DNA from: JBIOJM01 sp044450785
GTDB taxonomy: Bacteria > Planctomycetota > Planctomycetia > Isosphaerales > Isosphaeraceae
Direction: 5' to 3'
NCBI GenBank assembly: GCA_044450785.1
Contig: JBIOJM010000488.1
Location: 1-5,602 of the forward strand
Length of the DNA stretch: 5,602 bases
Translations under genes and position numbers: made by a program
Notes under the pieces: model-generated
What the model was told of the DNA's origin: nothing
Seen by the model: only the letters and a program-made list of their open reading frames with translations
Databases searched by the model: none
Part shown: positions 1-5,504 of the stretch, in pieces
Numbering within the stretch: position 1 is the stretch's first letter
Layout: the number at the start of each line of letters is the position of its first letter

Positions 1-108
1 GAGGAGTTCATCACCTGGGCCTACCAGCGATATCAGGAACAACTCCATGACCGTCAAGCGGTTCAGATCCGGACGGACCAACCGATGGAATTACCTCGGG
101 CAGCGTGA
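1..108 (+). CDS. C-terminal end of an unidentified protein (partial)
   Basis: An open frame enters from the left edge, gives 35 residues and stops with TGA at 106-108. The peptide is hydrophilic and probably helical (EEFITWAYQRYQEQLHDRQ, then a short tail ending in LPRAA). I do not recognise a family. The amphipathic, Gln- and Arg-rich composition looks like a real C-terminal helix, and about two thirds of third positions are G or C. The case is weakened by a competing minus-strand frame over the same bases (11-202), and by the fact that only the tail is visible. It would lie upstream of, and in the same direction as, the antitoxin-like gene, separated by 99 bases, so the two need not be one operon. 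Confidence 0.35.
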   Translation, partial: EEFITWAYQRYQEQLHDRQAVQIRTDQPMELPRAA

Positions 109-158
109 AAATGCCAGTAGCCAAACGAACTGCACCCAAATCATTTAGGCTGAGTAGG

Positions 159-170
159 ATCCGACCGGAT
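159..170. promoter_or_regulatory. Small palindrome, candidate antitoxin operator
   Basis: ATCCG-AC-CGGAT is a perfect 5-bp inverted repeat with a 2-base centre, ending 37 bases before the ATG of the antitoxin-like gene. Phd/YefM-type antitoxins commonly repress their own promoter by binding short palindromes in this position, so an operator is a reasonable guess. A match this short can arise by chance, and no convincing -35/-10 pair is visible around it. Confidence 0.25.
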
Positions 171-180
171 GCGTGGGAGC

Positions 181-184
181 GGAG
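181..184 (+). promoter_or_regulatory. Shine-Dalgarno-like GGAG, misplaced for the main start
   Basis: GGAG at 181-184 is the only purine-rich ribosome-binding motif just before the antitoxin-like gene. It is 23 bases from that gene's ATG at 208, too far to serve it well, but exactly 7 bases from an out-of-frame ATG at 192. The frame from 192 runs 25 codons and stops at 267-269 inside the antitoxin gene, so it could be a leader ORF or simply chance. Confidence 0.3.
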
Positions 185-207
185 TCCTTTGATGCCCTTC
201 ACTTGCT

Positions 208-699
208 ATGAAGACCATCACGATCGAGCTCGACCAGTTTCGCGATCGCGTGGACCAGGCCCTGGCTGAGGCGGAGCAGGGAGCGTTGATTTTGACCCGC
301 CAAGGTAAGCCCTGGATCGTGATGCGGGCTGTGACCCACGACCGCGTTGCCGAAATCCTCACCGAGGCGGGAAGTCGTGGCGAAACCGTGAGCGACCCCC
401 ATGGTGCTAATCAAGACTCTGTGTCGCTCATTGGTAAGACCGTCTCGTGGGTGAGGAAATACCTCGGAGAGGTTTTCGATATCCCTGCCGAGGCAATGGC
501 TCTCGTCGATGGGAGAAAAGTTTCCGAGGACTGGGTCCTCGAGCTGGGGCAGATTCTCGAGTTCACCGACCAAGAAGGCGATGAAGATTGGGCGGACGAA
601 TTGTACAAATCCCCTGAATTCTGGGAGATGATCCGCGAGCGCCGCCGTGAGGAAGGGATTCCCTGGGATGAGGCCATGCGCCGGCTTGACCTTGACTGA
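208..699 (+). CDS. Phd/YefM-like antitoxin with a ubiquitin/ThiS-like beta-grasp insert
   Basis: Predicted 163-residue soluble protein in three parts. Residues 1-45 (TIELDQFRDRVDQAL, then GALILTRQGKPWIVM) match the Phd/YefM fold of type II antitoxins: a short strand, a helix, and the 'vTrrGkPvavl'-like hairpin that dimerises and binds DNA. Residues about 70-120 look like a small ubiquitin- or ThiS/MoaD-like domain: GKTVSWVRKYL, then ALVDGRKVSEDWVL and GQILEF, the pattern of small beta-grasp proteins I associate with planctomycetes. Residues 133-160 (SPEFWEMIRERR, then IPWDEAMRRL) are a typical antitoxin C-terminal tail that would wrap a toxin. There is no exposed C-terminal Gly-Gly, so conjugation as a ubiquitin is unlikely. 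The start is fixed by an in-frame stop at 190-192 and by the Phd-like N-terminus beginning at once, although no good ribosome-binding site lies at normal distance. A short frame overlapping the stop may be the lost toxin. The Phd part and tail are fairly secure; the insert is an inference from motif pattern. Confidence 0.8.
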   Translation: MKTITIELDQFRDRVDQALAEAEQGALILTRQGKPWIVMRAVTHDRVAEILTEAGSRGETVSDPHGANQDSVSLIGKTVSWVRKYLGEVFDIPAEAMALVDGRKVSEDWVLELGQILEFTDQEGDEDWADELYKSPEFWEMIRERRREEGIPWDEAMRRLDLD

Positions 700-797
700 A
701 GATTCTCCTCTACGAGCACCCCCCCGACATGCCGTTGACGGGCGCCGACGCCGATTGGGCCGGGGAACTCTGCCGGCGGGCCGAAGCGGAGGGATGA
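696..797 (+). pseudogene. Probable remnant of the partner toxin gene
   Basis: Directly overlapping the antitoxin stop is a frame of 33 codons starting KILLYEHPPD after a CTG and ending CRRAEAEG before TGA at 795-797. The CTG overlaps the antitoxin TGA as CTGA, where coupled toxin genes usually show ATGA. In 28 of 33 codons the third base is G or C, unlike the alternative frame that continues through the same bases, so it looks as if it was once coding. The 'KILL' opening recalls PIN-domain toxins, and the PLTGADADWAGEL stretch vaguely recalls the part of VapC toxins before their last acidic motif, but the catalytic aspartates and most of the length are absent. I read it as an internally deleted toxin gene with a lost start codon. 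It could also be an intact small protein using CTG, or chance. Confidence 0.3.
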
Positions 798-810
798 ACG
801 GGTTCGTCGA

Positions 811-3777
811 TCAAGAGAGCAACGAGTGAAGCAGAACGGCTGGATGAACCGCTTCCCGCCCGGTGAAGTGCTGGATCTGGAGTCGGCACGAGAAACCCGG
901 CGCGACGATGATATCCTCCGGCCTCGCCTGGCGCACCGCCGGTAAGAGGCGCTGCTCGCCCACCTGCCGCGAAATCTCGTAGTGCTCCACCTCGTAGCCG
1001 AACGACCCGGCCATGCCACAGCAGCCGGCGTCAAGGTCGATCACCTCGGCTCCGGGTAGAGATCGCAATAGCTCGAGCATCGGCCCTGCGCCGACCAGCG
1101 AACGCTGGTGACAGTGCGCTTGCACCAGGATCTGCCGCGGACCCTGTTTCCAGCACAACGGTGCGCCCGTGTCCGGCACAAGGATCGAGGCGAGGAACTC
1201 CTCGAATGTCAGGCAGGACTGGGCGACCGTCTCGGCCCGGGACCGCCGCTCGCCCTTGAGCAGCGCGGGATAGTCATCCCGGATCGTCAGGATGCAGCTC
1301 GGCTCACAGGCGATGATCCGTCCGCCCCCGCGCGACCATTCGTGGAGACGCTCGACATTGTGCTTGGCGCTGGCCACGGCTTGGTCGAGCAGACCATTGG
1401 ATATGAGCGGACGGCCGCAGCAGCGCAGGCCGGGCGGACCGAGCGTGACGGCACAACCGGCCCGATCGAACAACGCGATCGCCGCCGCGCCGATCTCGGG
1501 CTCGAAATAGTTGGTGAAGGTATCGGGGAAAAGAAGCACCCGCCGTCCCGGAAGATCGAACCCATCGTTCTTCTGAAGAGCTGGAAACCGCTGCAACAAT
1601 GTCCGGCGCGCGAATGCCGGCGGTACACGGCGGCGGTCGATCCCGAAGAGCGTTTCGTTTAACCAGCGCGACAGACCGCTCCGCGCCAGCCAGTTCGACA
1701 CCGGTCTCACCGCGCACCCGATCCGTCCCAACTCGGCCACGTGGCCGAAGATCCGGTTCCGCCAGGGTAAGCCATGCTTCAGATGGTATTGATGCAAGAA
1801 CTCCGCCTTGAGCCGGGCCATGTCCACATTGGTGGGGCACTCGCTCTTGCAGGCCTTGCATTCGAGGCAAAGGTCAAGCACCTCGTGGACGTGGGGATCG
1901 GTGAATCCTTCAAAGCCGAGCTGGCCGGTGATCGCCAGTCGAAGCAGATTGGCGCGGCCTCGGGTGCTGTCCTTCTCGTCGCGGGTTGCCTGGAACGAAG
2001 GGCACATCGTCCCCTCGCGTTTTTTCCGGCAGGCGCCGACGCCCGCGCACAGCTCGGCGGCCGACAGCAGGCCCCCGTCGGCCGTGAAGTCAAACGTCGT
2101 CGACACGGCGGGCGTCACGTAGCCCGGCCCGTAGCGCAGGTTTGTGGCCAGCGGCGGCGCATCGACAATCTTCCCCGGGTTCATCACGTTGTGCGGGTCG
2201 AATGCCCGCTTCAGCTCCCGGAACGCCTGGTAGAGCACGGTTCCATACATCTTCTCCTGGAACGGACTGCGCACCAGGCCGTCGCCGTGCTCGCCCGACA
2301 ATGCACCGCCGTACTCGAGGACCAGGTCGGAGACCTCGGCCGCGATCGCCTCGAACCTGCGCACCCCCTCCTCGGTCTTGAGGTTGATCACCGGACGGAC
2401 GTGCAGGCAGCCGACCGACGCGTGTGCATACACGCCCGCTGTCGTGTTGTGCCGCGCGATGATCGCCAGGAACTTGTCGATGTAGTCGCGCAGGTGCTCG
2501 GGAGCGACCGCGGTGTCTTCAACGAACGAGATCGCCTTGGCGTCTCCTTTCTCGGCCATCGACAGTCCCAGCGCCATCGTGCGGAGCTTCCAGACTCGTG
2601 CCTGAGCGGCGAGGTCCGTGACGGCCAGATAGCGATCGCCCAACCCGTGCCGCCGCAAGTCGTCCCCCAGGCCGGCGAGCCGCGGGGGCAGGAGGTCGGC
2701 CCGCTCATCGTAGAACTCGATCAGCAGGATCGCGGCGGGATCGCCCTGGAGAAAGTCGCGCAGCCGGCTTGCCTCCGCATTCAGCTTGGTGCTGTCGAGG
2801 ACATACTTGTCGACGATTTCAACCGCCGCCGGGCCGTGTTGCAAAATGAGCGGCACCGCCGCCAGGGCTTCGAGCAAGCCGGCAAACTCGACGACAAGCG
2901 TCGCTTTGGCGCGCGGCCGCTCCACCAGCGCCAGCTTGGCCTCGACGGTCACGCCGAGCGTCCCCTCCGACCCGACCAGCAGCTTGGCCAGGTTGAACGT
3001 AAACCCAGTCCGGCTCCGCACACGTTCAGGAACGAACTCATCGAGGTTGTAACCGCCCACGCGCCGGAGGATTTTGGGGAAGCGCCGGTCGATCTCCCCG
3101 GCGTGCTCGGCAGCCAGGCGCCGGGTTGCTCGGTAGCAGTCGCCTTCCCGGTCCTCTTGGGCGCACCTGGCCTCGAGCTGCGACTCCGTGAGCGGCCCGA
3201 GGTGGATCAGGCTGCCGTCGGACAACACGGTCTTCAGCTCGATCACGTGATCGATCGTCTTGCCGTAGAGCACCGACCTCGCGCCGCAGGAGTTATTGGC
3301 GATCATGCCGCCGATCGTCGCCCGGTTTGAGGTCGAGACATCCGGGGCAAACAGCAGCCGGTGGGGCGCGAGCGCCCGGTTCAGGTCGTCGAGGATACAT
3401 CCCGGCTCGACACGAACCCAGCGTTCGCCGGCATTGATCTCGAGCACGTGATCGAAGTGCTTCGAGCAGTCGAGGATCACGCCCGGGCCGATTGACTGGC
3501 CCGCCTGGGACGTACCGCCGCCCCGAGCCGTGATCGGTACGTGGAACCGGTCGCACACCGCGACGGTGGCCGCCACATCCGCCACGGTTGCGGGAAACGC
3601 AACCATCAGTGGAACGACCTGGTAAACGCTGGCGTCGGTCGCGTAAAGCGCCCGGCTGAGACGATCGCATCGCACGTCGTGCGTGCTGATGGCTCCGGCA
3701 AGCGCCTCGTGCAGTTCCCGCGGATTGACGGCCAATCGCCGGGCTGGGTCGATCACGGACAAGTCGGTCACGCTCAT
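811..3777 (-). CDS. Fused FAD-linked D-2-hydroxyacid dehydrogenase / Fe-S oxidoreductase (YdiJ/GlcD-GlcF type)
   Basis: Predicted 988-residue cytosolic or membrane-associated flavoprotein with no signal peptide or membrane segment. It would oxidise a D-2-hydroxy acid (D-2-hydroxyglutarate, D-lactate or glycolate in relatives) to the 2-oxo acid and pass electrons through iron-sulfur clusters. Residues 45-280 are the PCMH-type FAD-binding domain, with GGGTSQAGQS (86-95), ATIGGMIANNSCGARS (153-168) and LVGSEGTLG (267-275). Residues about 290-540 are the FAD-oxidase C-terminal domain, with HASVGCLHVRP (452-462), SGEHGDGLVRSPF (494-506) and NPGK (533-536). Next come two ferredoxin-like sites: C577/C583/C592 in the GVGACRK...GTMCPS form usual for this family, and C637, C640, C643, C647. 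The last third has two CCG domains (CCGRP at 786-790, CCGMAG at 919-924, with CEPSC at 824-828 and HCH at 888-890). Length and domain order equal the roughly 1000-residue YdiJ-like family, so it looks intact. It starts one base after the aminotransferase stop; only a weak GAGG (3790-3793) precedes it, suggesting translational coupling. The exact substrate is not decidable here. Confidence 0.93.
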   Translation of the reverse strand: MSVTDLSVIDPARRLAVNPRELHEALAGAISTHDVRCDRLSRALYATDASVYQVVPLMVAFPATVADVAATVAVCDRFHVPITARGGGTSQAGQSIGPGVILDCSKHFDHVLEINAGERWVRVEPGCILDDLNRALAPHRLLFAPDVSTSNRATIGGMIANNSCGARSVLYGKTIDHVIELKTVLSDGSLIHLGPLTESQLEARCAQEDREGDCYRATRRLAAEHAGEIDRRFPKILRRVGGYNLDEFVPERVRSRTGFTFNLAKLLVGSEGTLGVTVEAKLALVERPRAKATLVVEFAGLLEALAAVPLILQHGPAAVEIVDKYVLDSTKLNAEASRLRDFLQGDPAAILLIEFYDERADLLPPRLAGLGDDLRRHGLGDRYLAVTDLAAQARVWKLRTMALGLSMAEKGDAKAISFVEDTAVAPEHLRDYIDKFLAIIARHNTTAGVYAHASVGCLHVRPVINLKTEEGVRRFEAIAAEVSDLVLEYGGALSGEHGDGLVRSPFQEKMYGTVLYQAFRELKRAFDPHNVMNPGKIVDAPPLATNLRYGPGYVTPAVSTTFDFTADGGLLSAAELCAGVGACRKKREGTMCPSFQATRDEKDSTRGRANLLRLAITGQLGFEGFTDPHVHEVLDLCLECKACKSECPTNVDMARLKAEFLHQYHLKHGLPWRNRIFGHVAELGRIGCAVRPVSNWLARSGLSRWLNETLFGIDRRRVPPAFARRTLLQRFPALQKNDGFDLPGRRVLLFPDTFTNYFEPEIGAAAIALFDRAGCAVTLGPPGLRCCGRPLISNGLLDQAVASAKHNVERLHEWSRGGGRIIACEPSCILTIRDDYPALLKGERRSRAETVAQSCLTFEEFLASILVPDTGAPLCWKQGPRQILVQAHCHQRSLVGAGPMLELLRSLPGAEVIDLDAGCCGMAGSFGYEVEHYEISRQVGEQRLLPAVRQARPEDIIVAPGFSCRLQIQHFTGREAVHPAVLLHSLLS

Positions 3778-3778
3778 T

Positions 3779-5011
3779 TCAGAAACGGGCCTCGGACGGA
3801 GCCTCGCCTTCCGGTGGTGCTTCGTCCGCGAGTCGCATCAGACCGTCGCGCAGCCGCTCCAGGCCCCGCTCCAGGGTCTCGCCCCCAGCGGCGAAGGAGA
3901 TGCGCAGGAAGCCCTCTCCACCTGCACCGTACGCCGAGCCATGGAGGACGACGACACCGGCTTCACGCAGCAGGAACCGCTGGACCGTGTCCGACGGTTT
4001 CCCAAATCCACGGACATCGACCATCACGAACAATCCGCCCTCGGGTACAAGCGGCTCGACATTCGGAATCCCGCACAGCCGTTCGATGACCCGATTGCGT
4101 CGACCCTGGTACTCGGTCGCCATCTGACGTGTGCACTCCTGATCCGAACTCAGGGCACAGACGGCGGCATCTTGTACAAATGTGGCCGGTCCCCGGCTCG
4201 ACTGCTGCAAGACCAGGTACATCGCGCGGATGATCTCTTCGGGGCCGGCGCAGTAGCCGACGCGCCAGCCCGTCATTGCATAAGTCTTCGAGAGACTGTT
4301 GATCAGGATCGTCCGCTCGCGGGCATCGACGGATATCGAGGCCGGCGAGACGTGCCGGCGGCCGTCGTAAACCAAGGACTCGTAGATCTCGTCGCTGATG
4401 ACCAGGTAGTCGTGCCGCTCGGCAAACCCCATGATGTCGTCGAGCTCCTCGCGATTGAGGACCGTTCCCACGGGATTCCAGGGCGTGTTGAGCAAGATGA
4501 CGTCGGTGCCTGTCACCCATGTGTTCTCGAGCTGCCGGCTTCCGATCGTGAATCGTCCGTCGCGAAGCGTCGCGGGTACGGGTGTCGAAGTGCTGCCCCA
4601 GAGAGCGATCGGCGCTTCATAGGCGTCATAAATCGGATCGGGGAGCAAGACGGTCCTGTTGCGGTCCACCAATGCCCCGAGAGCCGCATACACGCCGAGC
4701 GTTGCACCGTCGGTGATCAGGATCTCGCGGTCGGGACTGTACGAAAGTCCCTGCTCTCGCTCGAGCTTTTCGGCGACCGCCGCGCGTAGCGCGGGCTCCC
4801 CCTGGTTGTCGGGGTAGCCTGTGCGGCCATCGCGCATCGCCTTCCGCGCCGCTTCGACGATATGCGCCGGTGTTTGTGTATCGGGCTGCCCGCGCATCAA
4901 CGAGACGAGCGGGCGCCCCTCGGCCTGAAGCTGCCGGACTTCCTGCAAGACCCGATTGACGGCCGTCGGCCGCAATCGGGAGACTCGTTCGGAAAAGGGC
5001 ACATAAGCCAT
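3779..5011 (-). CDS. Class I/II PLP-dependent aminotransferase (aspartate aminotransferase-like)
   Basis: Predicted 410-residue cytosolic enzyme of fold type I, moving an amino group between an amino acid and a 2-oxo acid. Visible elements in order: SLMRGQPDTQTP (37-48), the GYPDNQGEPALR segment (65-76), DGATLGVYAAL (101-111) around the cofactor phosphate, NTPWNPVGT (175-183) with N179 expected to contact the PLP ring, SDEIYE (206-211) with D207 and Y210 at the cofactor, SKTYAMTGWRVGY (241-253) with K242 as Schiff-base lysine and R250 near the phosphate, and FLRISFA (368-374) with R370 as the substrate carboxylate arginine. All key residues are present. NPVG replaces the commoner NPTG, a mild variation. 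Length is normal, with a short Glu/Pro-rich tail. The ATG is fixed by an in-frame stop nine bases upstream (5021-5023); the next in-frame Met is residue 39, inside the domain. It is the first gene of a two-gene operon with the FAD/Fe-S dehydrogenase, which suggests its 2-oxo acid substrate is that enzyme's product (for example glyoxylate, pyruvate or 2-oxoglutarate). Donor specificity is unknown. Confidence 0.93.
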   Translation of the reverse strand: MAYVPFSERVSRLRPTAVNRVLQEVRQLQAEGRPLVSLMRGQPDTQTPAHIVEAARKAMRDGRTGYPDNQGEPALRAAVAEKLEREQGLSYSPDREILITDGATLGVYAALGALVDRNRTVLLPDPIYDAYEAPIALWGSTSTPVPATLRDGRFTIGSRQLENTWVTGTDVILLNTPWNPVGTVLNREELDDIMGFAERHDYLVISDEIYESLVYDGRRHVSPASISVDARERTILINSLSKTYAMTGWRVGYCAGPEEIIRAMYLVLQQSSRGPATFVQDAAVCALSSDQECTRQMATEYQGRRNRVIERLCGIPNVEPLVPEGGLFVMVDVRGFGKPSDTVQRFLLREAGVVVLHGSAYGAGGEGFLRISFAAGGETLERGLERLRDGLMRLADEAPPEGEAPSEARF

Positions 5012-5061
5012 GGCCGGAGCTCACTCAGTGCGGAATGTACGGGGTCACCGCCCACCGCCAC

Positions 5062-5090
5062 TTTACCATCTTCCGAACGCCCGGTAACAA
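5062..5090 (-). promoter_or_regulatory. Weak candidate promoter for the aminotransferase-dehydrogenase operon
   Basis: Read on the minus strand, TTGTTA (5085-5090) and GGTAAA (5062-5067) are separated by 17 bases and lie about 50 bases before the aminotransferase ATG. The first matches four of six bases of a sigma-70 -35 box, the second only three of six of a -10 box. The spacing and place are right but the match is poor, so this is a guess. It sits between the gene and the palindromic element. The region just before the ATG has no strong Shine-Dalgarno sequence. Confidence 0.15.
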
Positions 5091-5103
5091 CCCACCGTCC
5101 CCA

Positions 5104-5111
5104 CTAAGCCC
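5104..5111 (+). repeat. Left copy of an 8-nt direct repeat (possible target-site duplication)
   Basis: CTAAGCCC occurs here and again, in the same orientation, at 5345-5352. This copy overlaps the first base of the left outer inverted repeat of the palindromic element. A direct repeat at both ends of an inverted-repeat element is what a transposition event leaves behind. Its length, 7 or 8, depends on where the element is taken to end. Confidence 0.45.
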
Positions 5112-5341
5112 AATACCGTTGAATTAGCATCAATTGCCGCGGAGACAACGAGTTGCGGCTCCTCGTTCCCACGCTCCGCGTGGGGACGCGCGTCTTGGAC
5201 GCTCTGCGTCCGCTTGATGGGCAAAGCTTCGGTCCTGGTCCAACGACGCGGAGCGTCGGGGAGAGCATTCCCACGCGGAGCGTGGGAACGAGAAGTCAAA
5301 GCCTTTGCTGCCTTCGATTTATCACTGATTCAACGGTATTG
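5111..5341. mobile_element. Nested palindromic repeat element, MITE/REP-like
   Basis: The outer inverted repeats are CAATACCGTTGAAT (5111-5124) and its exact complement ATTCAACGGTATTG (5328-5341). Inside are perfect 23-nt inverted repeats at 5162-5184 and 5270-5292. Between these lie two smaller hairpins, GACGC-TCT-GCGTC (5199-5211) and GACGC-GGA-GCGTC (5245-5257). The outer and inner repeats share one centre, 5226-5227, and the sequence between outer and inner arms is also weakly complementary, so the 231 bases look like a single decayed palindrome. There is no coding sequence inside, and CTAAGCCC stands near both ends. I have a memory of similar repeats in many copies in planctomycete and some other bacterial genomes; copy number cannot be tested here. 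It lies upstream of the aminotransferase operon and could influence transcription or RNA folding. Confidence 0.65.
5162..5292. repeat. Core of the palindromic element: four hairpin units
   Basis: The 23-nt arms each contain a self-complementary unit: CCCACGC-TCC-GCGTGGG (5168-5184) and CCCACGC-GGA-GCGTGGG (5270-5286). With the two GACGC/GCGTC hairpins at 5199-5211 and 5245-5257 this gives four stem-loops with a shared ACGC...GCGT stem and a TCC, TCT or GGA loop. The left pair is pyrimidine-looped and the right pair purine-looped, as expected if the right half is the inverted copy of the left. This REP/BIME-like layout is typical of sequences mobilised in trans by a transposase encoded elsewhere. 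Confidence 0.7.
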
Positions 5342-5344
5342 CCG

Positions 5345-5352
5345 CTAAGCCC
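5345..5352 (+). repeat. Right copy of the 8-nt direct repeat
   Basis: Second CTAAGCCC, three bases after the right outer inverted repeat (CCG in between). The small offset from the repeat end on this side, against none on the left, could mean that the true right end of the element is at 5344. Confidence 0.45.
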
Positions 5353-5354
5353 TC

Positions 5355-5504
5355 TCACGGCGACCGCGGAAGATGGGGCCGAAGAATCTCAGCCGCCCTC
5401 GGCGACGACGCCAGAATATCCCTGATCAACTCCTCTCTTCCCTCGGCTCTCCCCGGCTGTTCCCTGGCGCTCGCCAGTTGGTGCGCCAGCAGTAACGCGC
5501 TCAA
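5355..5504 (-). CDS. Short hypothetical protein, TTG start, possibly a gene fragment
   Basis: A 49-residue frame begins with TTG at 5504-5502 and ends with TGA at 5357-5355, just outside the direct repeat that borders the palindromic element. The TTG overlaps the stop of the frame before it as TTGA, the arrangement of translationally coupled genes. In 36 of 49 codons the third base is G or C. The peptide starts LSALLLAHQLASAR, continues with a charged GRAEGREELIRDIL stretch and ends AAEILRPHLPRSP, so it would form one or two helices. I cannot name a family. It may be the tail of a longer decayed gene cut by a frameshift, with the partial frame at the window edge as its front half. Confidence 0.25.
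   Translation of the reverse strand: MSALLLAHQLASAREQPGRAEGREELIRDILASSPRAAEILRPHLPRSP

Noticed and set aside
798..810. Shared terminator between the converging genes
   Set aside because: Only 13 bases separate the toxin relic and the dehydrogenase stop, and I see no stem-loop with a T-run there on either strand.
647..829. 60-residue plus-strand frame running past the antitoxin stop
   Set aside because: After 699 its third positions are much poorer in G/C than those of the frame at 696-797, and its Arg/Pro-rich sequence has no pattern.
411..1034. 207-residue minus-strand frame across the antitoxin-like gene and the dehydrogenase end
   Set aside because: Ser/Arg-rich low-complexity translation overlapping the antitoxin-like gene on the other strand and the dehydrogenase in another frame; no family pattern.
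1774..3330. 518-residue plus-strand open frame antisense to the dehydrogenase
   Set aside because: It is opposite a clearly conserved FAD/Fe-S protein with every family motif in place. Its own sequence is rich in Arg, Gln, His and Val with no recognisable domain, as expected for the antisense of a GC-rich gene.
3683..4789. 368-residue plus-strand frame spanning the aminotransferase and the operon junction
   Set aside because: It crosses two well-supported minus-strand genes and shows no domain or plausible start; it is an antisense shadow.
5162..5292. CRISPR array
   Set aside because: The repeats are inverted, not direct, differ in length, and have no regular spacers.
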